Shown piece by piece: positions 1 through 7,605 of a stretch of DNA of 64,000 bases. The stretch lies in contig NZ_CP020028.1 in the NCBI RefSeq assembly GCF_002240415.1, positions 901,001 to 965,000 on the forward strand. Direction: 5' to 3'. The stretch comes from Paenibacillus kribbensis (GTDB lineage: Bacteria > Bacillota > Bacilli > Paenibacillales > Paenibacillaceae). The notes under the pieces are model-generated. The model was not told where the DNA came from, did no database searches, and was given only the letters and a program-made list of their open reading frames with translations. A program made the position numbers and the translations under genes. Position 1 is the first letter of the stretch. The number at the start of each line of letters is the position of its first letter.

Positions 1-140
1 GCAGAGGTCATGATTCCTGCGGCATAAGCCAGCAGAACATCGCGAAGCCGATGCGTAACATTGCGCATAAATAATATGGGCACAGCGCCTAGTCCAGTGG
101 ACAGGGCAGAAATAAGACTGCCTACAAAAACATCATTCAT
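1..140 (-). CDS. ZIP-family metal transporter, N-terminal fragment
   Basis: The reverse strand from 140 opens with ATG and reads MNDVFVGSLISALSTGLGAV, continuing as a hydrophobic membrane segment to the window edge (46 residues seen). The small-residue-rich first helix ending in a GLGAVP motif, followed by a short charged loop, is typical of ZIP (ZupT/GufA-like) divalent metal transporters that import zinc or iron across the cytoplasmic membrane. A GGAGGGG ribosome binding site lies 11 bases upstream of the start. The C-terminal metal-binding helices are outside the window, so the family call rests on the first helix only. Confidence 0.7.
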   Translation of the reverse strand, partial: MNDVFVGSLISALSTGLGAVPILFMRNVTHRLRDVLLAYAAGIMTS

Positions 141-420
141 AATCGGGATAACCCCTCCATACCTGATTAATCTTCCAGCGTCGCTTCATGAAAACTTCAT
201 TTGACTGTTTACAGCTATTTCCGCATAATGAAATTAGGATTTAGAATCAGTCTAAGTCACAGGAAGCTATTAAACAAGAGATTTGTTTTTGCAACAGCCG
301 GTGCCCATATTTTGGGATGAGCTTCTGGCAGAACTGCTTTTAGAGTATATGCAGCAGCCTAGCGCCCGGGACCGAAAACTGGCTATATAATACTTATGAT
401 ATTTTAGGAGGAACCAAGAT
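141..420. other. Intergenic region between ZIP gene and trxB
   Basis: This divergent spacer holds a TATAAT -10 box at 386-391 for trxB; no convincing -35 is visible. A short open frame (TTG 283 or GTG 301 to TAA 388-390) could encode an acidic 30-35 residue peptide, but it lacks a well-spaced ribosome binding site and overlaps the presumed trxB promoter, so it is not called as a gene. Confidence 0.4.
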
Positions 421-1362
421 ATGTACAAGTCTATTATTATAGGTACAGGCCCTGCCGGTCTGACCGCTGCGATCTATCTGGCACGTGCCAACATGAACCC
501 ACTGGTGATCGAGGGACCACAGCCAGGCGGACAATTGACCACAACTACAGAGGTTGAAAACTTCCCTGGATTTCCTGAAGGAATCATGGGACCGGATTTG
601 ATGGATAATATGCGTAAGCAAGCGGAGCGTTTTGGCGCTGAATTCCGTACAGGCTGGGTGAACAAGGTAGACACAACCGCTCGCCCTTTTACATTGGATG
701 TTGAGGGTTTGGGTGAACTGGTTACCGACACACTGATCATTTCCACAGGCGCAACTGCGAAATACCTGGGGATTCCCGGCGAACAGGACAACATCGGACG
801 CGGCGTGAGCACTTGCGCAACCTGTGACGGGTTCTTTTTCCGCGGCAAGGAAATTGTGGTTATCGGCGGTGGGGATTCTGCGCTGGAGGAAGCCAACTTC
901 CTGACACGCTTTGCCTCCAAAGTAACGCTGGTACATCGCCGTGAAGAACTGCGCGCCTCCAAAATTATGCAGGATCGTGCTCGTGCCAATAGCAAAATTG
1001 AGTGGGCACTCAACCGTACGCCTGTAGAAGTGATTGCTGACGAGAACGGGGTAACCGGCTTGAAAATGCTGAACAATGCAACAGGCAAAGAGGAAATCAT
1101 TACGGTTAGCGGCGTATTCGTGGCGATCGGTCACCATCCGAACACAGGCTTCCTCGAAGGTCAAATAACAACTGATGCGAACGGTTATATCGTGGTGAAA
1201 CCTGGCACTTCTGAAACGAACATACCTGGCGTATTCGCTTGCGGCGACGTGCAGGATACACGCTACAGACAAGCGATTACAGCAGCAGGCAGCGGCTGCA
1301 TGGCCGCTATGGACAGCGAGAAGTATATCGAAAGCCTGGAGCACAGCGCAATGGCTCTGTAA
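421..1362 (+). CDS. trxB: Thioredoxin reductase
   Basis: This 313-residue low-molecular-weight FAD flavoprotein passes electrons from NADPH to thioredoxin in the cytosol. The FAD-binding GTGPAG motif is at residues 8-13. The redox-active CATC disulfide is at 132-135. The NADPH-binding GGGDSA is at 149-154 with HRR at 172-174 contacting the phosphate, and the C-terminal FAD motif CGDVQD is present. Length matches bacterial TrxB. The ATG at 421 follows AGGAGG (406-411) at good spacing. A glutaredoxin-like thiol protein starts 60 bases downstream, so the pair may form a thiol-redox operon ended by the terminator at 1681-1719. Confidence 0.97.
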   Translation: MYKSIIIGTGPAGLTAAIYLARANMNPLVIEGPQPGGQLTTTTEVENFPGFPEGIMGPDLMDNMRKQAERFGAEFRTGWVNKVDTTARPFTLDVEGLGELVTDTLIISTGATAKYLGIPGEQDNIGRGVSTCATCDGFFFRGKEIVVIGGGDSALEEANFLTRFASKVTLVHRREELRASKIMQDRARANSKIEWALNRTPVEVIADENGVTGLKMLNNATGKEEIITVSGVFVAIGHHPNTGFLEGQITTDANGYIVVKPGTSETNIPGVFACGDVQDTRYRQAITAAGSGCMAAMDSEKYIESLEHSAMAL

Positions 1363-1422
1363 TAATTCGTTCAGGTCCGAATAAATATAATATTTATAAC
1401 CATAATTGATGAGGTGATATTC

Positions 1423-1653
1423 ATGGAAAAAGCAATTGTATACACATCTACAAACTGCCCGCATTGCCGTCAAGTCAAAAGCTATTTGAGTGAAAAGGGC
1501 GTAGAGTACGAAGAACGCAACATCGAAACGAATGAGGCCTTCGCGCAAGAAGTATGGGATATGGGAATTCGTGCTGTTCCATTAACTCTGATCGGGGACG
1601 AACGTATTTCCGGTATGAACAAAACCAAGTTTGAAAAAGTGTTGAACGCTTAA
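1423..1653 (+). CDS. Glutaredoxin-like (NrdH/YruB-type) thiol-disulfide protein
   Basis: A 76-residue thioredoxin-fold protein with a CPHC active site at residues 12-15 and the family cis-proline in the AVPLT segment (P53). It probably acts as a small cytosolic dithiol reductase; the absence of extra domains and its position behind trxB suggest it may be reduced by thioredoxin reductase, as NrdH redoxins are. That partner is inferred. The start is the ATG at 1423 behind GAGGTGAT; an in-frame GTG at 1414 overlaps that ribosome binding site and is less likely. Confidence 0.88.
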   Translation: MEKAIVYTSTNCPHCRQVKSYLSEKGVEYEERNIETNEAFAQEVWDMGIRAVPLTLIGDERISGMNKTKFEKVLNA

Positions 1654-1680
1654 TCAGCTTAGGGAATATTGAAAATAAAA

Positions 1681-1719
1681 AGGCGTATAGGAACTTTAGT
1701 GTTCCTGTACGCCTTTTTT
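1681..1719. terminator. Bidirectional terminator between grx and xylR
   Basis: An inverted repeat (AGGCGTATAGGAAC paired with GTTCCTGTACGCCT around a six-base loop) is followed by seven T on the plus strand and preceded by an A-rich run for the minus strand. It sits between two convergent genes; the xylR stop codon overlaps the T-run. Confidence 0.9.
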
Positions 1720-2891
1720 TACAGAGATACCCGTACACGCCCGAGAAAAGGGGCTGTCGCTGCATAGGCGGCGCCTAACATAGTCGAACGGCTGCCAAGT
1801 GTGGAAAAACGGATTTGCAGCTGTCGACGGTGATAGGGCAGGGCGCGTTCATCAATTACCTCACGCATACTCTGCTCCAGCCAAGGTCTGGCTTCGGCCA
1901 GTGGACCGCCGATGATAAGCATGCCGGGGTTGAGGCTGTTCACAATGTTGGTAATGCCCACACCCAAATATCGCCCGATATCACGAAAGACGCTTAACGT
2001 ATCCGCGTCACCTTGCCGGGCAAACGGCAGTAATTTCGCTGTACTGTGTGCGGGCAGGGAGAGGGCGGGCGCTGTATATGCTTTTTCCGAAGCATACAGC
2101 TCCCAGCAGCCCCGGCTGCCGCAGGTGCAGGAACGTCCGTTCCAGTCAATGGTCATATGACCCGTCTCTCCGGCATACCCCCAAGCCCCCTGATACGGCT
2201 TGCCGTCAATGATAATTCCGGCCCCGATCCCGGAACCTGCACTGATGTAAACCAGATCCCGCACCAGTTGCCGATGCTCGCCGTCCATACCATAGTACAG
2301 CTCGCCCTGAGCGCCGACGTTGGCCTCGTTATCCACTACGACGGGCAGGCCAAGCTCTGTCTCAAGCTGCTGCTGCAGTGGAACCTCTTCCCAGCCCAAA
2401 TTGGGTGCGAACAAAACAGTTCCCGATTCATCCACCATACCCGGTACTCCCAGTCCAATGCCAACGATGCCATGAGGGGAGGGAGGAGTGACCTGCATGA
2501 GCTGCTGAACCAGCTTTCGAATCTGTTCCATGACAAAGGCAGGATCATGCTGCCCCAGGGGGAGGACAAGCTCTGCCTCAATGGCTCCTGCCAAATCAGT
2601 CAGAGCACCCTGGATATACTGCACGCTAACCTCGATGCCAAGCACAAAACCGGCGCGGCTGTTAAACAGCAACATTAAAGGCTTACGCCCGCCACTGGAT
2701 TCGCCTAATCCTGTTTCATATACAAGTCCCTCGGTGATTAGCTCTGCTACCAGGTTGGATACGGTGGCCTTGTTTAACCCGGTTTGACTTGATAATTGTG
2801 CCCGGGATAGCGGGGCATGGAGGCGGATACGCTCCAGCACAATGGATTTATTCAGCTTTTTGACAAGCGCCTGATCGCCGGTGACATTCAT
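1719..2891 (-). CDS. xylR: Xylose operon repressor, ROK family
   Basis: A 390-residue ROK-family transcription factor. Residues about 28-56 form a winged helix-turn-helix (TGLNKATVSNLV). The ROK/sugar-kinase fold follows, with IGLGVPG near 145-151 and an AGSGIGAGI phosphate-loop-like motif near 218-226. The ROK zinc site is H245, C255, C257 and C262 (CTCGSRGC). It is divergent from xylAB with a shared 170-bp control region, so it is called as XylR: it binds xyl operators and is released by xylose. The ATG at 2891 gives the standard XylR length. Effector identity is inferred from the neighbours. Confidence 0.93.
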   Translation of the reverse strand: MNVTGDQALVKKLNKSIVLERIRLHAPLSRAQLSSQTGLNKATVSNLVAELITEGLVYETGLGESSGGRKPLMLLFNSRAGFVLGIEVSVQYIQGALTDLAGAIEAELVLPLGQHDPAFVMEQIRKLVQQLMQVTPPSPHGIVGIGLGVPGMVDESGTVLFAPNLGWEEVPLQQQLETELGLPVVVDNEANVGAQGELYYGMDGEHRQLVRDLVYISAGSGIGAGIIIDGKPYQGAWGYAGETGHMTIDWNGRSCTCGSRGCWELYASEKAYTAPALSLPAHSTAKLLPFARQGDADTLSVFRDIGRYLGVGITNIVNSLNPGMLIIGGPLAEARPWLEQSMREVIDERALPYHRRQLQIRFSTLGSRSTMLGAAYAATAPFLGRVRVSL

Positions 2892-2925
2892 GACCTTTTC
2901 ACTTCCTGTTGGTGTAATTCCCGAT

Positions 2926-2966
2926 ATTATATCATAAAAACAAACTTAGTTTAAGCAATAGACAAA
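2926..2966 (-). promoter_or_regulatory. Putative xylR promoter and operator half
   Basis: On the minus strand a TATAAT -10 box (2926-2931) precedes xylR, with only a weak -35 about 17 bases upstream. The palindrome AAACTTAGTTT (2942-2952) overlaps that -35 region and resembles a half of the Bacillus xyl operator, suggesting autoregulation. Confidence 0.5.
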
Positions 2967-2987
2967 GTTATTTGTCTGTGCTAGAAT
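2959..2987 (+). promoter_or_regulatory. xylAB promoter with XylR operator candidate
   Basis: TAGACA (2959-2964) and TAGAAT (2982-2987) are separated by exactly 17 bases, a good SigA promoter. A perfect inverted repeat, AGACAAA-GTTA-TTTGTCT (2960-2977), fills the spacer and overlaps the -35. Its placement is what a repressor operator needs; XylR binding is inferred. Confidence 0.75.
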
Positions 2988-2992
2988 CTTTT

Positions 2993-3006
2993 TGTAAACG
3001 GTTACT
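2993..3006 (+). promoter_or_regulatory. Candidate CcpA catabolite-responsive element (cre)
   Basis: TGTAAACGGTTACT matches the cre consensus TGWAANCGNTNWCA at all but the last base and lies immediately downstream of the xylA -10 box, where CcpA would block transcription on glucose. The ten bases AACGGTTACT repeat directly at 3033-3042, close to the ribosome binding site. Confidence 0.65.
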
Positions 3007-3061
3007 TCATTCTTTATTATAACGATTGCTATAACGGTTACTACAAAGGAGGAACTTATTG

Positions 3062-4378
3062 ATGGCTTATTTCGAGCAGGTATCCAAAATTCATTTTGAG
3101 GGCAAGCAATCCAATAATCCTTTTGCATTTAAATTTTATAATCCACAGGAAATTGTGGCAGGAAAAACGATGGAAGAGCATTTGCGTTTTAGCATGGCTT
3201 ATTGGCATACACTCGTCGCAGGCGGCACCGATCCGTTTGGAGTAGAGACAGCGGTACGTCCGTGGTCCAAGTTCACCGGGCTGGATTTGGCGAAGGCTCG
3301 TGTGGAAGCTGCCTTTGAGCTGCTGGATAAGCTGAATCTGCCTTATTTTGCTTTCCACGATGTGGATATTGCCCCGGAGGGCGCTTCCCTGAAGGAATTT
3401 TACAGCAATCTGGATACGATCGTGGATTTGATTGAGGAGCATATGAAGGCTACGGGGAAAAAGCTGCTGTGGAACACAGCGAACATGTTTAGCCATCCTC
3501 GTTATTTGCATGGAGCTGCGACAACCTGCAATGCGGACGTATACGCACATGCAGCCGCCCAGATTAAAAAGGGCCTAGAAGTAGGCAAGCGCTTGGGTGC
3601 AGACAATTATGTTTTCTGGGGCGGCCGTGAAGGCTATGAAACACTGCTGAATACGGATATGAAGCTGGAGCAGGACAATTTGGGCCGTATGTTCCATATG
3701 GCTGTGGATTATGCGCGTGAAATCGGCTTTGACGCTCAGTTCCTGATCGAGCCTAAACCGAAGGAGCCAACCAAGCACCAGTATGATTTCGATGCGGCGA
3801 CGACGATTGCGTTCCTGCAAAAATACGATCTGGATCAGCATTTCAAGCTGAATCTGGAAGCTAACCATGCGACGTTGGCAGGTCATACCTTTGATCATGA
3901 GCTGCGTGTGGCGCGGATTAACGGTATGCTGGGATCACTGGATGCCAACCAGGGAGATTTGATGCTGGGCTGGGACACGGATGAATTCCCGGTTGACCTG
4001 TATGATGCGACCCTGACCATGTATGAAGTGCTGCAAAACGAGGGCCTGGGCCGTGGCGGTATCAACTTTGATGCCAAGGTACGCAGAGCATCGTTTGAGC
4101 CGGAGGATTTGTTCCTCGCACACATCGCAGGGATGGATACGTATGCAAAAGGCTTGAAGATCGCCGCCAAGCTGATCGAGGATCGTGTATTTGAGGACTT
4201 TATCGAGAAGCGCTACAGCAGCTTTAAAGAAGGCATTGGAGCAGACATCGTTTCTGGAAAAGCAACGCTTGCTTCGCTGGCTGAATATGCACTGGCGAAC
4301 GAAGCTCCACGCAAAAACGCGTCTGGTCGTCAGGAATATTTGAAGGCGACATTAAATCAATACATTTTGGTGGATTAG
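3062..4378 (+). CDS. xylA: Xylose isomerase
   Basis: A 438-residue class II xylose isomerase, converting D-xylose to D-xylulose in the cytosol with divalent metal. Family motifs are visible: AYWHT near 46-50, the catalytic H99 and D102 in [20 protein letters not shown] near 184-193, the metal ligands E230 and K232 in IEPKPKEP, and [16 protein letters not shown] with E266 and H269. The ATG at 3062 lies nine bases after AAAGGAGG (3045-3052); a TTG three bases upstream is too close to it. First gene of xylAB, with xylB 57 bases downstream. Confidence 0.98.
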   Translation: MAYFEQVSKIHFEGKQSNNPFAFKFYNPQEIVAGKTMEEHLRFSMAYWHTLVAGGTDPFGVETAVRPWSKFTGLDLAKARVEAAFELLDKLNLPYFAFHDVDIAPEGASLKEFYSNLDTIVDLIEEHMKATGKKLLWNTANMFSHPRYLHGAATTCNADVYAHAAAQIKKGLEVGKRLGADNYVFWGGREGYETLLNTDMKLEQDNLGRMFHMAVDYAREIGFDAQFLIEPKPKEPTKHQYDFDAATTIAFLQKYDLDQHFKLNLEANHATLAGHTFDHELRVARINGMLGSLDANQGDLMLGWDTDEFPVDLYDATLTMYEVLQNEGLGRGGINFDAKVRRASFEPEDLFLAHIAGMDTYAKGLKIAAKLIEDRVFEDFIEKRYSSFKEGIGADIVSGKATLASLAEYALANEAPRKNASGRQEYLKATLNQYILVD

Positions 4379-4435
4379 AACCAGGATCTATATATAAAAT
4401 AAAGGCTACACGTTAGCAGGGAAGGGGGAACTTCG

Positions 4436-5959
4436 ATGCAGAAGGAGCCAAAACAGGAGCAGGAGCGGCATGTCATCGGCATCGATCTAGGGACCAGCGC
4501 AGTCAAAACGGTACTGGTCAACCGCAAGGGACAAGTGGCTTATGAAGCTTCCCAGTCCTATCCGCTCCATCAGCCGAAGGCTGGGTACAGCGAACAGCAT
4601 CCTGAGGACTGGGTCCGTGGTACGTTGGCATCTCTGAAGGAGCTTGTGGAGAAGGCCGGAATCGGCGGTACCGATGCCGTGGACGGCATTAGCTTTTCGG
4701 GACAGATGCATGGGCTTGTGCTGACTGACAAGGAAGGCCAAGTGCTTCGCCCGGCCATTCTGTGGAATGACACGCGCACGACGGCACAATGTCGCCGCAT
4801 TGAAGAGCAGCTTGGGCCGAAGCTGCTGAGCATCGCCCGCAATCGCGCGCTGGAGGGCTTCACCCTGCCTAAGCTGCTGTGGGTGCAGGAGCATGAGCCG
4901 GACGTGCTGGCACGTGCAGCGCATTTTATGCTGCCGAAGGATTACGTGCGGTACCGTCTGACTGGACAACTGGCGATGGAGTATTCAGATGCGGCGGGTA
5001 CGCTGCTGCTGGATGTTGCTCAAAAGCAGTGGAGCCAGGAGATCGCCGCTGCGTTTGAATTGCCGTTGTCGTTGTTCCCGCCGCTGGTGGAATCCTTTGA
5101 CCAGACGGGGACACTGCTGCCGGAGATTGCGGAGCAGAGCGAGCTTTCGCCTGCAACCAAGGTGTATGCAGGGGGAGCGGACAACGCATGTGGCGCGATT
5201 GGCGCAGGCATTTTGAGCGAAGGCCGCACCATGTGCAGCATCGGCACCTCGGGTGTTGTGCTTTCCTATGAGGAGCGCAAGGATATTGATGTGCAGGGAC
5301 GGGCGCATTTTTTTAATCATAGTGAGCAGGATGCTTATTATATCATGGGGGTTACACTCGCGGCCGGATACAGCCTAACCTGGTTTAAGGAAACCTTTGC
5401 GCCGGGGCTTTCTTTTGATGCGCTGCTGGAAGGTGTCAGCTCTGTGGAACCGGGCAGCAGCGGACTGTTGTTTACGCCTTATATTGTCGGCGAACGTACC
5501 CCTCATCCGGATGCAACCATCAGGGGCAGCTTTATCGGGATGGATGCGGGGCATGGGCTTGTGCATTTTACACGGGCGGTGCTGGAGGGAATTACGTTTT
5601 CGCTTAAGGAATCCATTGATATTCTCAGAGGCACGGGCAAAACGGTGAAGGAAGTCATCTCCATCGGTGGTGGAGCGCGCAACGAGGCGTGGCTGCAAAT
5701 GCAGGCGGATATTTTCGATGCGGATATCATCAAGCTGGAGAGTGAGCAGGGACCTGCCCTGGGGGCGGCCATGCTGGCTGCATACGGCAGCGGCTGGTTT
5801 GCATCGCTGCAGGCATGTGCTGAAGCATTTCTGCGTGAGGCTGCGAGATATTCACCGAACCCGGAGCATGTGGCACGGTATGAAAGTTTGTATGAGCTGT
5901 ATCGTGTAGTTTACCCGCACACGCGGGAGCTCAACGGACATTTGGCGAAATATCGCTGA
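4436..5959 (+). CDS. xylB: Xylulokinase
   Basis: A 507-residue FGGY-family kinase that phosphorylates D-xylulose to D-xylulose 5-phosphate, feeding the pentose phosphate pathway. The N-terminal ATP-fold motif IDLGTSAVK is at 16-24, FSGQMHGLV at 87-95, and ILWNDTRT at 108-115. GGADNACGAIG at 246-256 carries the catalytic Asp (D249). The C-terminal domain has IGGGARNEAWLQMQAD. The N terminus carries about 12 hydrophilic residues more than usual, but the ATG at 4436 has the best ribosome binding site (AAGGGGGAA). Confidence 0.97.
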   Translation: MQKEPKQEQERHVIGIDLGTSAVKTVLVNRKGQVAYEASQSYPLHQPKAGYSEQHPEDWVRGTLASLKELVEKAGIGGTDAVDGISFSGQMHGLVLTDKEGQVLRPAILWNDTRTTAQCRRIEEQLGPKLLSIARNRALEGFTLPKLLWVQEHEPDVLARAAHFMLPKDYVRYRLTGQLAMEYSDAAGTLLLDVAQKQWSQEIAAAFELPLSLFPPLVESFDQTGTLLPEIAEQSELSPATKVYAGGADNACGAIGAGILSEGRTMCSIGTSGVVLSYEERKDIDVQGRAHFFNHSEQDAYYIMGVTLAAGYSLTWFKETFAPGLSFDALLEGVSSVEPGSSGLLFTPYIVGERTPHPDATIRGSFIGMDAGHGLVHFTRAVLEGITFSLKESIDILRGTGKTVKEVISIGGGARNEAWLQMQADIFDADIIKLESEQGPALGAAMLAAYGSGWFASLQACAEAFLREAARYSPNPEHVARYESLYELYRVVYPHTRELNGHLAKYR

Positions 5960-5989
5960 ATACTGCAAATCTCCTCAAACTTCATATGA

Positions 5990-6041
5990 AATGAAAAAGC
6001 GACTTCGGGTGCAGGATAGACCCCAAGCCGCTTTTTCATTT
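5990..6041 (+). terminator. xylAB terminator
   Basis: Inverted repeat AATGAAAAAGCG...CGCTTTTTCATT around a core that includes CTTCGGG and a GCAGGATAGA loop. The same loop string occurs in the terminator at 7335-7371. Confidence 0.85.
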
Positions 6042-6151
6042 TAAACGTATCTTTCTTTTAAAACTGGAAAATAATGTTTTTTTATCAAATGATCATTCGT
6101 GGTAATATATACCTGTTTATAACTTTAACTAGAAGGGAAAGGACATTTTAT

Positions 6152-7276
6152 ATGAATAGGAAAATAGGGGTTAAGGTAGTGAAATGTCTGGTTGTTGGAG
6201 CCGCTCTGGCTACCGCACTGCCACAGACTATGATTTGGGAAAGCGTATCCGCAGCTTCGGTCAAGGCCGAACAAGCGTCGTCAGTACAGCAGTTGGAGGG
6301 CACAATCTTGCAAGCTATGCTTGCGCGTAATGAATTACTTACTTTTACATACTCCGGTGACATGAGAGACTTCCAGAAGCAATTACAAAATACGATCAAT
6401 CGGGCGATGGAAAGTGACCCATATGTAAATTTTATACTCAAAACCTACACATTCAATTATACGGGTACATCTACAGGCGTTGATGTGACCATACGTATGA
6501 ACTTCCGGGAGTCCAAAGCGCAGTCGGATTATGTGGACAATACGGTTCAGGACGTTCTCAGTAACATTATTACGAATGACATGACCGATCATGAGAAGGT
6601 GAAGGCTATTCATGACTGGGTTGTTTTAAATTTAAAATATGATGTTCCACAGCAAAAGTACACAGCTTACGAAGGGTTGACCACCGGCAGTACGGTTTGT
6701 CAGGGTTATTCGCTGCTCACATACAGAATGCTGGAGCGCGCGGGAATTGAGAACCGTATAGTGCAAGGGGTTGCAGGTGGACAGGACCATACATGGAATC
6801 TGGTTTTACTTGATGGTCAGTGGTACCATCTGGATACGACTTGGGATGATCCTGTGCCAGATCGCGCTAATGTGGTAAATACGTCTTACTACTTGCTGAC
6901 GGATGATGAATTGAGTCAGGATCATACATGGGTTCACAAATATCCAGCCGCTAGCACATCGTACCAGCAGACCTTGGCAGGACTGATCGCGGAGGGTGGT
7001 AGCAGGACGGATGCGTATCAAAAACTGTATGATGATCTGAAGTATGCATCGTATGGTGATAGCGCCCCTAAATCTGCGCGTGAGATTTTGGAATTGACCC
7101 GACAGGCTGTCCTCAATGGGCAATCCACGGTATCCTTTCTCTATCAGGGGACGGAAAGAAATTTAGTACAGGATTTGACTCCGCTGTATCAGCTAGGTAT
7201 CAGAAATCTGAATTATCAATATACCTTAGTGCCAAGCACGGGGAACTTGCGTGTAAGTATAACTTGGACACGATAA
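6152..7276 (+). CDS. Secreted transglutaminase-like protein (paralog 1)
   Basis: A 374-residue exported protein with a signal-type N terminus (MNRKIGVKVVKCL, hydrophobic core, then SVSAAS). A transglutaminase/protease-like core spans about 145-235, with the catalytic Cys in TVCQGYS (C183), His in DHTWN (H213) and Asp in HLDTTWDDP (D228). The regions before (about 50-120) and after (about 310-374) the core look like two copies of one module, each with an LTFTY(S/Q)G-type strand and a closing VTIR/VSIT strand. It may crosslink or cleave cell-surface protein; the substrate is unknown. ATG 6152 has a GGGAAAGGA site; the frame extends further upstream without one. A paralog lies at 10132. Confidence 0.85.
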   Translation: MNRKIGVKVVKCLVVGAALATALPQTMIWESVSAASVKAEQASSVQQLEGTILQAMLARNELLTFTYSGDMRDFQKQLQNTINRAMESDPYVNFILKTYTFNYTGTSTGVDVTIRMNFRESKAQSDYVDNTVQDVLSNIITNDMTDHEKVKAIHDWVVLNLKYDVPQQKYTAYEGLTTGSTVCQGYSLLTYRMLERAGIENRIVQGVAGGQDHTWNLVLLDGQWYHLDTTWDDPVPDRANVVNTSYYLLTDDELSQDHTWVHKYPAASTSYQQTLAGLIAEGGSRTDAYQKLYDDLKYASYGDSAPKSAREILELTRQAVLNGQSTVSFLYQGTERNLVQDLTPLYQLGIRNLNYQYTLVPSTGNLRVSITWTR

Positions 7277-7334
7277 GAAGGGTCATATCCAGAACGAAGA
7301 ACTATATTACTTTTATCTGATATAAAATATAAAA

Positions 7335-7371
7335 AAGCTGCTTCGGTTGCAGGATAGATCCGAAGCAGCTT
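7335..7371. terminator. Terminator between transglutaminase 1 and feo operon
   Basis: AAGCTGCTTCGG (7335-7346) pairs perfectly with CCGAAGCAGCTT (7360-7371), with A-rich and T-rich flanks, between convergent genes. The loop contains GCAGGATAGA, as in the xylAB terminator. Confidence 0.88.
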
Positions 7372-7392
7372 ATTTATTTGATGTGGGTTTGA

Positions 7393-7569
7393 TTAGATAT
7401 TTTCTTTGATTTTCGTATGATCCTCATTCATAGAACTTCCGGCACATCCCGGACATGACTTGCTTGATGAGCATCCGGCACAAGCACCTTGACGGCTTTT
7501 CCGTAAAAAACGAACAAACACCCACGCGCTATAACCGAGAATCACCAATAAAATGATGATATTGATCAC
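7393..7569 (-). CDS. FeoB-associated Cys-rich membrane protein
   Basis: About 58 residues: one N-terminal transmembrane helix, a short basic stretch (RFLRKSRQ), then a cysteine-rich tail with CAGC and CPGC. This is the small protein family often encoded after feoB in Firmicutes, thought to assist ferrous iron import. It follows feoB by 36 bases in the same operon. Start choice: GTG at 7569 is ten bases from AGAAGGA; another in-frame GTG at 7578 is too close to that site. Confidence 0.85.
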   Translation of the reverse strand: MINIIILLVILGYSAWVFVRFLRKSRQGACAGCSSSKSCPGCAGSSMNEDHTKIKENI

Positions 7570-7605
7570 GGAATCCACTTCCTTCTATTTTCATAGGGCT
7601 CTAAC

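Noticed and set aside
283..390. Short frame (TTG 283 or GTG 301) before trxB
   Set aside because: No well-placed ribosome binding site, overlaps the trxB -10 box, no recognisable domain.
394..1548. Long minus-strand open frame opposite trxB and the glutaredoxin gene
   Set aside because: No ribosome binding site or family motif; trxB and the glutaredoxin on the other strand have all catalytic residues.
3033..3046. Second cre element before xylA
   Set aside because: Shares AACGGTTACT with the first site but its left half does not match the cre consensus.
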